Source: Alcanivorax nanhaiticus
Lineage (GTDB): Bacteria > Pseudomonadota > Gammaproteobacteria > Pseudomonadales > Alcanivoracaceae
DNA length: 64,000 bases
Reading direction: 5' to 3'
Assembly: GCF_000756665.1 (NCBI RefSeq)
Contig: NZ_ARXV01000004.1
Span: forward strand, 186,001-250,000
Below the pieces are notes generated by a model. The model made no database searches and was not told the DNA's origin. It was given only the letters and a program-made list of their open reading frames with translations. Below are positions 34,899 through 42,346 of this stretch, one piece after another (the stretch's first letter is position 1; every line of letters begins with the position of its first letter). A program made the translations under genes and the position numbers.

Positions 34899-36593
34899 AT
34901 GACTAACTTTACAGGCTTACCGAATCGACTCATCCAGCAAGGGCTTTTGAATCCTGAGGATGCACAAAAGTTTATCCTTGAGGCGCGCCAGGAGAAAACC
35001 GGCCTGGTCAGTTATCTCGTTAGCAGTGGCAAGCTCGCAGCCCAGGCGGTAGCCTGCACCGTCGCGGAAGAGTTCGGGGACCCGATTCTGGATCTCAGCG
35101 CTTTCCAGAAAGACAGCCTTGTCAAAGAACTGGTGGACCCTAAGCTGGTCACCAAGCACCATGTGTTACCCCTCTTCCGCCGTGGCAGCCGGCTTTTTGT
35201 CGCCGTCTCCGACCCAACCAATTTGGCAGCGCTAGAAGAGATTCGTTTCAACACCGGGCTCAATGTCGAGACCATCATTGTTGAAGAGGACAAGCTTTCC
35301 CAATGGATTGACCAACTGGAATCGGATGCTGAAGGCAGCGCCTTTGAAGATCTGGATGATGGGCTTGACGACCTTGATGTCTCAGCGGGCGACGAAAAAA
35401 ACGACGAGACTCAATCAGGATCAGATGACGCCCCGATCGTGCGCTTCGTCAACAAACTTCTTCTGGATGCGATTAAAGGCGGTGCTTCTGATCTGCATTT
35501 CGAGCCTTACGAGAAATCATACCGGGTACGCTTCCGGCAGGATGGCATCCTGCAAACTGTTTCCAAACCCCCCATCAATATTGCCAGCAAGCTATCTGCC
35601 CGCCTGAAGGTCATGTCTCGCCTGGACATCTCCGAGCGCAGAGTTCCCCAGGATGGCCGGATCAAGCTCAAGATTTCAAAGACTCGCGCCATCGACTTTC
35701 GGGTTAACACATGCCCAACGCTTTTTGGCGAGAAAATCGTGCTTCGTATTCTCGACCCGGAATCTGCCAAAATGGGCATTGATGCCCTCGGCTATGAGGA
35801 CTATCAAAAGCAGCTATACATGGATGCCCTGCACAAACCTCAGGGCATGATTCTGGTAACAGGCCCTACCGGCTCAGGCAAAACTGTTTCTCTGTACACT
35901 GGAGTAAACATTCTCAACACTCCAGAGCGCAATATCTCTACCGCCGAGGACCCGGTCGAAATTAACCTCGAGGGGGTTAACCAGGTCAACGTTAATCCCA
36001 AGCAAGGCATGGACTTTGCCTCTGCGCTTCGGGCCTTTCTGCGGCAAGACCCCGATGTCATTCTGGTTGGTGAAATTCGGGATCTTGAAACAGCGAACAT
36101 TGCCATCAAGGCTGCGCAAACAGGTCATTTGGTATTGTCTACCCTGCACACCAACAGCGCTCCTGAAACTCTGACACGTCTCCGCAATATGGGGGTCCCC
36201 TCCTTCAATATTGCAACCTCGGTGCTACTGATCATTGCTCAGCGGCTAGCCCGGCGACTGTGCGAACACTGTAAAACCAAAGTGGACGTCCCAGAACAAT
36301 CACTACTGGAAATGGGATTCACCGAAGAAGATGTTAGTAGCGGCATCAGCATTTATGGCCCTAAAGGGTGTGAAAAGTGCAAAAACGGGTATAAAGGACG
36401 CGTAGGCGTCTACGAGGTAGTCAAGATTACCGACGGCATCGCTCGAATCATTATGGAAGAAGGGAACTCTATCCAAATTGCAGACCAATGCCGTGCTGAA
36501 GGCTTTAATGACCTTCACAGATCCGGACTGATTAAAGCCATGCAGGGGGTAACCAGTCTGGAAGAAATTAACCGTGTAACAAGCGGACATTGA
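34899..36593 (+). CDS. pilB: Type IV pilus extension ATPase PilB
   Basis: A 564-residue hexameric ATPase that powers pilus extension. The N-terminal MshEN-like domain covers residues ~1-150. Walker A is GPTGSGKTVSLYTG, the Asp box and Walker B are in EDPVEINLEGVNQVNVN and DPDVILVGEIRD, the His box follows, and a four-Cys zinc site is CEHCK...CEKCKNGYKG. I take the ATG at 34899 (MTNFTGLPNRLIQQGLL), the usual PilB beginning. It is followed three bases later by pilC. The gene looks less GC-rich than its distant neighbours, like pilC. Confidence 0.96.
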   Translation: MTNFTGLPNRLIQQGLLNPEDAQKFILEARQEKTGLVSYLVSSGKLAAQAVACTVAEEFGDPILDLSAFQKDSLVKELVDPKLVTKHHVLPLFRRGSRLFVAVSDPTNLAALEEIRFNTGLNVETIIVEEDKLSQWIDQLESDAEGSAFEDLDDGLDDLDVSAGDEKNDETQSGSDDAPIVRFVNKLLLDAIKGGASDLHFEPYEKSYRVRFRQDGILQTVSKPPINIASKLSARLKVMSRLDISERRVPQDGRIKLKISKTRAIDFRVNTCPTLFGEKIVLRILDPESAKMGIDALGYEDYQKQLYMDALHKPQGMILVTGPTGSGKTVSLYTGVNILNTPERNISTAEDPVEINLEGVNQVNVNPKQGMDFASALRAFLRQDPDVILVGEIRDLETANIAIKAAQTGHLVLSTLHTNSAPETLTRLRNMGVPSFNIATSVLLIIAQRLARRLCEHCKTKVDVPEQSLLEMGFTEEDVSSGISIYGPKGCEKCKNGYKGRVGVYEVVKITDGIARIIMEEGNSIQIADQCRAEGFNDLHRSGLIKAMQGVTSLEEINRVTSGH

Positions 36594-36595
36594 TT

Positions 36596-37822
36596 ATGGC
36601 GACCAAAACAGCAGAACAAAAAACAGCGACCTTCATTTATGAAGGGGTTGACCGAAAAGGCAAAAAAGTCAAAGGGGAAACCACTGGCAAGGTTCCAGCT
36701 CTGGTCAGGGCAGAACTACGCAAGCAGGGCATCAACGCAAAAAAAGTTGTCAAAAAGCGTGAAGTCAGCCTAGGCGGAAAAAAGAAAATCAAGCCGATTG
36801 ACGTCACAATTTTTACTCGTCAGATGGCAACAATGATGAAGGCTGGCGTTCCCTTGGTGCAGGCATTTGAAATTGTAGCCGACGGCCTTGACAATCCCTC
36901 AATGAAAGATGTCGTCCTCAAGCTAAAAGCAGACGTTGAGAGTGGCAGCAATTTTGCGGGTGCGCTAAGCAAACATCCCGACCAGTTTGATGAGCTTTAT
37001 TGCAGTCTGATTGATTCAGGCGAACAATCGGGCGCACTGGAAACCATGCTGGATCGAGTCGCTATCTATAAAGAAAAAAGCGAAGCACTCAAGCAAAAGA
37101 TCAAGAAAGCGATGAAATATCCAGCCACAGTAGTAGTCGCTGCCGTCATCGTTACCGCTATTCTTCTATTAAAAGTTGTCCCCGTTTTTGAAGACCTATT
37201 CCAGGGCTTCGGGGCAGAACTTCCCGCATTCACCCAGTTTGTTATTGGCTTATCTGAAAGCTTACAGAACAACTTCCTGTTTATTATCGTCGGTATTATC
37301 GCGTTTTCAGTAGGGTTCTCCCAGCTCAAAAAACGCTCTGAGGCCTTCAGAAATACTCTTGACCGGCTTATTCTCAAGCTGCCTATCGTGGGGGACTTGG
37401 CATTCAAATCAACGATTGCACGATTTGCCAGAACATTGTCTACCACCTTCTCAGCAGGTGTGCCCTTGATTGATGCTCTTGATGCTTGTGCTGGTGCAAC
37501 CGGCAACGTGGTATACCGCACAGCCGTACTCAATGTGAAGGAAGACGTTTCCACCGGCCAGCAGTTACAGTTTGCTATGCGAAGTACCGGCGTATTCCCG
37601 GCAATGGCTCTACAGATGACCGCAATTGGCGAAGAATCTGGCGCCTTGGATGCCATGCTTGAAAAAGTCGCTATCTATTATGAAGAAGAGGTTGATCACG
37701 CAGTAGATGGCCTGACCAGCATGATGGAGCCTCTTATTATGTCTGTCCTTGGGGTACTGATCGGCGGGCTGATCATTGCGATGTACCTCCCCATCTTCCA
37801 GATGGGCGCAGTAGTAGGTTAA
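36596..37822 (+). CDS. pilC: Type IV pilus inner-membrane platform protein PilC
   Basis: A 408-residue membrane protein with two repeated T2SSF domains (residues ~75-195 and ~280-400). Each has the FTRQMATMMKAGVPLVQAF or FARTLSTTFSAGVPLIDAL type signature and a hydrophobic pair. It links PilB to the pilin assembly site. The start ATG at 36596 lies three bases after the pilB stop. A TTG six bases upstream is in frame but less likely. pilD follows two bases after the stop, so pilBCD is one unit. In a 60-base sample (36601-36660) I count 26 G or C, low for this window. Confidence 0.96.
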   Translation: MATKTAEQKTATFIYEGVDRKGKKVKGETTGKVPALVRAELRKQGINAKKVVKKREVSLGGKKKIKPIDVTIFTRQMATMMKAGVPLVQAFEIVADGLDNPSMKDVVLKLKADVESGSNFAGALSKHPDQFDELYCSLIDSGEQSGALETMLDRVAIYKEKSEALKQKIKKAMKYPATVVVAAVIVTAILLLKVVPVFEDLFQGFGAELPAFTQFVIGLSESLQNNFLFIIVGIIAFSVGFSQLKKRSEAFRNTLDRLILKLPIVGDLAFKSTIARFARTLSTTFSAGVPLIDALDACAGATGNVVYRTAVLNVKEDVSTGQQLQFAMRSTGVFPAMALQMTAIGEESGALDAMLEKVAIYYEEEVDHAVDGLTSMMEPLIMSVLGVLIGGLIIAMYLPIFQMGAVVG

Positions 37823-37824
37823 AA

Positions 37825-38700
37825 ATGCAGAGTTTTTTGCTCCTAATCTCGGAGAGCCCCTCACTCTTGGTTGGGCTTTGTGTTTTTTTGGGACTGCTGG
37901 TAGGCAGCTTCCTGAATGTTGTCACTTACCGGCTTCCGGAAATGATGCAACGGGAATGGCGCGCGGAAGCGCGGGAGATTCTTGAGCTGCCGGCGGAGAC
38001 CGAACAGCCAATCTTCAACCTGGTGACACCTCGCTCGCGCTGCCCCAAGTGTGGCCATGCCATTGCCTGGTACGAAAATGTGCCCGTGGTCAGCTGGCTG
38101 GTACTCGGCGGCAAATGCAAGGACTGCAAGACCCCCATCAGCAAGCGTTACCCTCTGATCGAGATCACCAGCGGCCTACTGGCCGGCATCTGCGCCTGGC
38201 ATTTCGGTTACGGTGGCTGGTTGGTGTTCACCCTGTTTGCCACCTGGCTGCTGCTCGCCGCTGCAATCATCGATGCTGATACCACGCTACTACCGGACTC
38301 CATGACGCTATTGCTGCTGTGGGCCGGATTACTGGCTGCGCTGCTGGGGGTATCGCCGGTGTCACTGCAAGATGCTGTGATCGGTGCCATGGCAGGTTAC
38401 CTGTCCCTGTGGAGTGTCTATTGGCTGTTCAAGCTGATGACCGGCAAGGAAGGTATGGGTTTTGGTGACTTCAAGCTGCTGGCAGCACTGGGGGCTTTCG
38501 TTGGCTGGCAATATCTGCCATTGATTATTCTGCTCTCTTCCGTCGTCGGCCTAGTGTTTGCCATAGGCGGCATGATCTTCGGCGGCGAAAAGAGAGTCCA
38601 GATCCCATTCGGCCCCTATCTGGCCACCGCAGGCTGGATCGCCATGCTGTGGGGCGATACCATCGTCACCTCTTACTTGGCAATGTACAAGATCGGTTAA
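37825..38700 (+). CDS. pilD: Prepilin peptidase / N-methyltransferase PilD
   Basis: A 291-residue inner-membrane aspartyl protease. It cuts the prepilin leader and methylates the new Phe. The N-terminal cytoplasmic domain has the zinc cysteines CPKCGHAIAWYENVPVVSW and CKDCKTPIS. The catalytic aspartates are in DADTTLLPDSMT and GMGFGDFKLLAALGA. Six to eight helices follow the first. The stop codon lies inside a TTAATAG heptad tract. Confidence 0.97.
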   Translation: MQSFLLLISESPSLLVGLCVFLGLLVGSFLNVVTYRLPEMMQREWRAEAREILELPAETEQPIFNLVTPRSRCPKCGHAIAWYENVPVVSWLVLGGKCKDCKTPISKRYPLIEITSGLLAGICAWHFGYGGWLVFTLFATWLLLAAAIIDADTTLLPDSMTLLLLWAGLLAALLGVSPVSLQDAVIGAMAGYLSLWSVYWLFKLMTGKEGMGFGDFKLLAALGAFVGWQYLPLIILLSSVVGLVFAIGGMIFGGEKRVQIPFGPYLATAGWIAMLWGDTIVTSYLAMYKIG

Positions 38701-38717
38701 TAGTTAATAGCTGAGAA
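38697..38717. repeat. Heptad tract TTAATAG overlapping the pilD stop
   Basis: TTAATAG (38697-38703), TTAATAG (38704-38710), CTGAGAA. The first unit contains the pilD TAA (38698-38700). Confidence 0.55.
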
Positions 38718-38837
38718 CCCCGTCCACACTCGTTGACAGGAAAGGGGCGCTTACCTCTATCAACTCCAGCGTCACCCAGGCACTGATATAAGACAGCAGG
38801 TTTTAACTTCTTTCGCCCTGATTAGGAGACTCCAAAC

Positions 38838-39440
38838 GTGTTCGTAGTTGGCCTTACAGGCGGTATTGGTAGCGGCAAGACAGCAGCTACCGACTACCTG
38901 ACAACCTTGGGCGTCACTATTGTGGATGCGGATCTGGCGTCCCGGGTGGTAGTCGAACCGGGCAAGCCGGCGCTGAAGGCCATTGCCGAGCGTTTTGGTG
39001 ATCATGTGATTGCTGAAGATGGCGCTCTGGACCGTCGTGCATTGCGTGAGATCGTGTTTGCGGATCCGGATGCCCTGAAGGCGCTGGAAGGCATTACCCA
39101 CCCGGCCATTGGCCAGGAGCTGCGGAATCAGATTGCAGCCAGCAAGTCTCCCTACACCGTTCTGGTGTCTCCCCTGCTGTTTGAAACCAGCCAGAAGGAG
39201 CTGGTGCATCGTACTCTGGTGATTGATGCGCCGGCAGAGCTGCAAGTAAAGCGCACCATGGCCCGGGATCATGTACCTGAGGAACAGGTGGCCGCCATCA
39301 TGAAAGCCCAGCTGGAGCGAACCAAGCGGCTGGATCAGGCGGACGACGTGGTCGAGAATCATGGCTCACTGGAAAAACTGCACGGCGAGCTGGATGTGCT
39401 ACACAAGCTTTATCTCGAACTGGCCGACAATCATTTTTGA
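38838..39440 (+). CDS. coaE: Dephospho-CoA kinase
   Basis: A 200-residue P-loop kinase that performs the last step of coenzyme A synthesis. The P-loop is GLTGGIGSGKTAATDYL; the following DADLASRVVVEPG and the HP in EGITHPAI are the CoaE substrate motifs. The start is GTG at 38838-38840, with AGGAG nine bases upstream. pilD-coaE-yacG order is as in Pseudomonas. A TTGACA hexamer at 38733 could be part of a promoter, although its -10 is poor. The stop is directly followed by a TGACGTC tract. Confidence 0.96.
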   Translation: MFVVGLTGGIGSGKTAATDYLTTLGVTIVDADLASRVVVEPGKPALKAIAERFGDHVIAEDGALDRRALREIVFADPDALKALEGITHPAIGQELRNQIAASKSPYTVLVSPLLFETSQKELVHRTLVIDAPAELQVKRTMARDHVPEEQVAAIMKAQLERTKRLDQADDVVENHGSLEKLHGELDVLHKLYLELADNHF

Positions 39441-39513
39441 TGACGTCTGACGTCTGACGTCAAAAGCGATAGAATCCGGTCTTTCGCTTTCAACTGTCCA
39501 TTATCAACTGAAT
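39441..39513. repeat. Heptad-repeat element, TGACGTC x3 with hairpin core
   Basis: TGACGTC three times without a gap (39441-39461), starting right after the coaE TGA. Then AAAGCGA...TCGCTTT forms a hairpin, followed by CAACTGT, CCATTAT, CAACTGA (39490 onward). The plan (heptads, hairpin, heptads) matches the GCGAGTT elements, but the words differ. Confidence 0.65.
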
Positions 39514-39516
39514 CAA

Positions 39517-39705
39517 ATGACTGACAAGACCACCCAGACCTACCCCTGTCCGCAGTGCAAGAAACTCACCCGTTGGGACAACAACCCCTGGCGGCCGTTC
39601 TGCTGTGAGCGCTGCAAGTTGATTGATCTGGGGGATTGGGCGGCCGAGCGCCATGCAATTCCCGGAGATCCGGAAATACCCGGAGCCGACTTCGATGAAC
39701 AGTGA
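39517..39705 (+). CDS. yacG: DNA gyrase inhibitor YacG
   Basis: A 62-residue zinc-ribbon protein that binds GyrB. The zinc ligands are CPQCKK (residues ~9-12) and CCERCK near 28-32, followed by [16 protein letters not shown], the standard YacG tail that contacts gyrase. There is no Shine-Dalgarno; the upstream sequence is the end of a heptad element. Position after coaE supports the identity. Confidence 0.93.
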   Translation: MTDKTTQTYPCPQCKKLTRWDNNPWRPFCCERCKLIDLGDWAAERHAIPGDPEIPGADFDEQ

Positions 39706-39765
39706 AGGCTGCCCGACCGGCATCCCCTATCAAGGGTTTGCCTGTCTTTTTCTTTATGTTTAAGC

Positions 39766-39804
39766 GCATGAGGCCGCGCCCAAAATCCGGGCGCGGCCTC
39801 ATGC
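39766..39804. terminator. 16-base-pair perfect hairpin between yacG and the Nudix gene
   Basis: GCATGAGGCCGCGCCC, a seven-base loop, then its exact reverse complement. No T tract follows on either side, so it is a stable stem but not a classical intrinsic terminator. It lies between converging genes. Confidence 0.6.
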
Positions 39805-39837
39805 ATTGAAGTCACAACAACGCGCTATCGCGCCGCT

Positions 39838-39865
39838 ATTCACCATTCACTGTTAACGGTTAACT
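39838..39865. repeat. Heptad tract ATTCACC/GTTAACG overlapping the Nudix stop
   Basis: ATTCACC, ATTCACT, GTTAACG, GTTAACT in exact steps of seven. The stop of the Nudix gene (39860-39862, minus strand) is inside the last unit. Confidence 0.6.
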
Positions 39866-40801
39866 CCAGAACGCCCGAATCCCAGCCACGCCTACCGCCC
39901 CATGCTCCCGGGCGCGACTGATGTCCTCCGGCCCCACCCCGCCCAGCATGTAGCAGGCTAACGGCAACCCCGTGGCCCATTGCCCCGCCTTTTCCCAGCC
40001 CAGTGCGGACTGATCAGGATGGGTGGCGGTCGGATTGACCGGGGATAACAGGGCGCTATCGAGACCCAGCGAGACCGCCTTGTCCAGTGCCTGTTGATCA
40101 TGGCAGGCCGCGCTCACCAAGCCGCCGAAATCCGGGCGGGCATCACAATCCGCCAATACCGTCCCAGGCAAATGCAATCCAAACACGCCCTCTGGGATAC
40201 CCCCCGCCACACCCTGCGGAGAATCTGCACGCAGCCATACTTTCAGGCCCTCGGCGGCACAGGCCTCCAGCACGGTGTCTCTGGCCGGGTGATGGGTCCA
40301 GCTACGCAGGTAAAGGCCCGTTCTGAGCGGGTCCAGCCGTTTGATACCGTCCAGCAGCTGCTCCAGAGAAAAAGCGTCCGGGGCAATAGCAAGCAAGGGA
40401 GGCAGGGTAATGGCCGTGACCACCGGCTGGTTGGCCGCCGGGAACGTCAGGCCGGGTAGCTGCTCCAGGGTAAACCATTCCACCTGCTGCCCTTCCCGTC
40501 CTTCAGGCACGCCGCGCCATGCTGTCACGTCACGGAAGTGCAGCGTCACATGAAGGTCGGGATACTGATGAGCGATAGTCATGAACGGCGAGGAAAGCGA
40601 ATCCTCCATTCCCAGCTCCTCATGGAGCTCACGGGCCAGGGCATCAGACAAGCGCTCTCCACCCTCCACCTTCCCACCAGGAAATTCCCAGCGCCCGCCC
40701 TGGTGCTTGTTGTCCGGCCGTTTGCTCAGGCAGATACGACCGTCCTCACCACGAATGATGGCGGCAACGACAGTGATGGCGGGGGTAGGTTCGGTAGTCA
40801 T
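39860..40801 (-). CDS. Nudix hydrolase fused to a thiamine-phosphate-synthase-like domain (MutT type)
   Basis: A 313-residue two-domain protein. Residues ~1-135 form a MutT-like Nudix domain with the box GGKVEGGERLSDALARELHEELG, complete in its catalytic acidic residues. Such enzymes remove oxidised dGTP. Residues ~145-313 resemble ThiE/TenI TIM-barrel proteins (LYLRSWTHHPARDTVLEACAAEG, GLHLPGTVLADCDARPDFGGLVSAACHD, MLGGVGPEDISRAREHGAVGVAGIRAFW). The catalytic residues of ThiE seem not preserved. The fusion is widespread in gammaproteobacteria, and its location beside argJ and secA is as in Pseudomonas. The stop lies within a heptad tract. Confidence 0.88.
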   Translation of the reverse strand: MTTEPTPAITVVAAIIRGEDGRICLSKRPDNKHQGGRWEFPGGKVEGGERLSDALARELHEELGMEDSLSSPFMTIAHQYPDLHVTLHFRDVTAWRGVPEGREGQQVEWFTLEQLPGLTFPAANQPVVTAITLPPLLAIAPDAFSLEQLLDGIKRLDPLRTGLYLRSWTHHPARDTVLEACAAEGLKVWLRADSPQGVAGGIPEGVFGLHLPGTVLADCDARPDFGGLVSAACHDQQALDKAVSLGLDSALLSPVNPTATHPDQSALGWEKAGQWATGLPLACYMLGGVGPEDISRAREHGAVGVAGIRAFWS

Positions 40802-40864
40802 GAGTGCCTTGTTCTTGTCTGATACCCAGGTGACACAGAGGCCTTAGCTGTGAGTCTGCCAGAG

Positions 40865-40943
40865 TAACGAGAAGCGAGTTTCGAGTTGCGAAAATCAGAA
40901 AACCGGTTTTGCCTTTCGAAACTCGTTACTCGAAACTCGCTTT
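40865..40943. repeat. Heptad-repeat inverted element, GCGAGTT type
   Basis: Left heptads ACGAGAA, GCGAGTT, TCGAGTT, GCGAAAA (40867-40894). Right heptads TTTCGAA, ACTCGTT, ACTCGAA, ACTCGCT (40914-40941). The core is the small palindrome AAAACCGGTTTT. Confidence 0.82.
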
Positions 40944-40965
40944 TGCCCTGGTCTTAATCCTCAAT

Positions 40966-40988
40966 CGCCTGCCGTCAGGCTCCTACGG
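40966..40988. repeat. REP-like fragment
   Basis: CGCCTGCCGTCAGGCTCCTACG contains a CCTG/CAGG pair and the CTCCTACG end of the REP family. It lies between two heptad elements. Confidence 0.45.
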
Positions 40989-40990
40989 CT

Positions 40991-41025
40991 GCGTGTTACG
41001 TGAAGCGTGATGCCTGTTGCGTCTA
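40991..41025. repeat. Heptad tract GCGTGTT/ACGTGAA overlapping the argJ stop
   Basis: GCGTGTT, ACGTGAA, GCGTGAT, GCCTGTT, GCGTCTA in exact steps of seven. The argJ stop (41023-41025, minus strand) lies at the end of the last unit. The same words recur at 49287-49314 beside ftsA. Confidence 0.65.
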
Positions 41026-42225
41026 AGTCCTGTATTCCGCGTTGATCTTCACGTAGTCGTAGCTGAAATCACAAGTCCAGACCGTGCATTCGCCCTGCCC
41101 GGCTGCCAGATCGGCACGAATAACGATTTCGGGTTTGGCCATGACTGCTGCGCCGTCGGCTTCTTTGTAGCTTTCCGCCACACCGCCCTGCTCCACCAGC
41201 AATACATCGCCAAGCCACAAGCTGACCTTGTCCACATCCAGCTCAGCGATGGGCGCGCGACCAATAGCGCCAAGAATACGACCCCAGTTAGGGTCTGAGG
41301 CAAACAGCGCTGTTTTGACCAACGGGGAGTGGGCAATGGTTTCAGCCACGGCTCGAGCATCGCTATCGGAAGCCGCGCCAGTGATAGTAATTTCTACAAA
41401 CTTGGTTGCCCCTTCACCGTCACGAACCAGTGCCTGGGCCAGCTCGACGAACACGGATTCCAACGCATCGAACAGCACCTGGCTGCGATCATCCAGTGCG
41501 GTGATCTCGTCCAGTTTGGCCTGCGCGGTGCTGATCAGCATGCAGGCATCATTGGTAGAGGTATCGCCGTCCACCGTCACCCGGTTAAAGGACTTGTCTG
41601 CCAACGCCTTTACCCACTGATCCAGCAACGGCTTGGCGATGGGAGCATCGGTGGCAATGTAGCCCAGCATGGTGGCCATGTTCGGCTTGATCATGCCAGA
41701 GCCCTTGGACATGCCGGTCACGGTAATCGGCACCCCGTCGATTTCCACCCGGCGGCTGGCCACTTTCGGGTAGGTATCGGTGGTCATGATGCCTTCCGAT
41801 GCCCGTCCCCAGTGATGCTCGTCCAGCTCGGCCAGCGCCATGGGGATACCTTTGGCAAACGCATCCAGGGGAAACTGCTCACCAATCACACCAGTGGAAT
41901 ACGGCAGGATTTCCTCTTCCCGGCAACCGGTGGCCTCGGCCAGAAGTTTGCAACTGGCCAGGCAGTTGTCCAGGCCCTTCTTGCCGGTACCCGCGTTGGC
42001 ATAGCCAGTGTTGATCATCAGGTATTTGGGTGCGGCTTTCGCCAGACGTGCTTTAGCCACCTGCACCGGCGCAGCGCAGAAACGGTTCAACGTAAACACG
42101 CCACTGACACGGGCCTCATCCGCCAATTCCAGAACCACCAGATCCTTGCGATTGGCTTTCTTGATACCCGCCTCCACTGCTGCAAGCCGCAGTCCGGGAA
42201 CCGGCAACCACTCTGTTTGTGTCAT
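41023..42225 (-). CDS. argJ: Bifunctional ornithine acetyltransferase / N-acetylglutamate synthase
   Basis: A 400-residue arginine-pathway enzyme that recycles the acetyl group between ornithine and glutamate. The self-cleavage site is KGSGMIKPNMATMLGYIATD; cleavage before the Thr in ATML yields alpha and beta chains, and that Thr is the nucleophile. The ATG at 42223-42225 is preferred: AAGGAA lies at the right distance, whereas an ATG six bases upstream touches it. ArgJ activity implies the cyclic acetyl pathway. It lies downstream of secA on the same strand, separated by the secA terminator. Confidence 0.96.
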   Translation of the reverse strand: MTQTEWLPVPGLRLAAVEAGIKKANRKDLVVLELADEARVSGVFTLNRFCAAPVQVAKARLAKAAPKYLMINTGYANAGTGKKGLDNCLASCKLLAEATGCREEEILPYSTGVIGEQFPLDAFAKGIPMALAELDEHHWGRASEGIMTTDTYPKVASRRVEIDGVPITVTGMSKGSGMIKPNMATMLGYIATDAPIAKPLLDQWVKALADKSFNRVTVDGDTSTNDACMLISTAQAKLDEITALDDRSQVLFDALESVFVELAQALVRDGEGATKFVEITITGAASDSDARAVAETIAHSPLVKTALFASDPNWGRILGAIGRAPIAELDVDKVSLWLGDVLLVEQGGVAESYKEADGAAVMAKPEIVIRADLAAGQGECTVWTCDFSYDYVKINAEYRT

Positions 42226-42246
42226 AACCATTTCCTTGAAAAATCA

Positions 42247-42345
42247 GCTACGAGCTCCGAGCTGACAGACAAAACAAAGAAAAGCACCGGCGTTCACCGG
42301 TGCTTTTTTCTTTTCTCGCAGCTAGAAGCTAGTCGCTCGAAGCTG
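42247..42345. repeat. Heptad arms flanking the secA terminator, GCTACGA / TCGAAGC type
   Basis: GCTACGA, GCTCCGA, GCTGACA at 42247-42267 and TCGCAGC, TAGAAGC, TAGTCGC, TCGAAGC at 42316-42343. The hairpin of the secA terminator sits between the arms. This copy ends two bases before the secA stop codon. Confidence 0.6.
42281..42313 (-). terminator. secA intrinsic terminator
   Basis: GCACCGG-TGAACG-CCGGTGC on the minus strand with T-rich sequence after it (and A/T-rich on both sides, so possibly bidirectional). Confidence 0.88.
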
Positions 42346-42346
42346 T

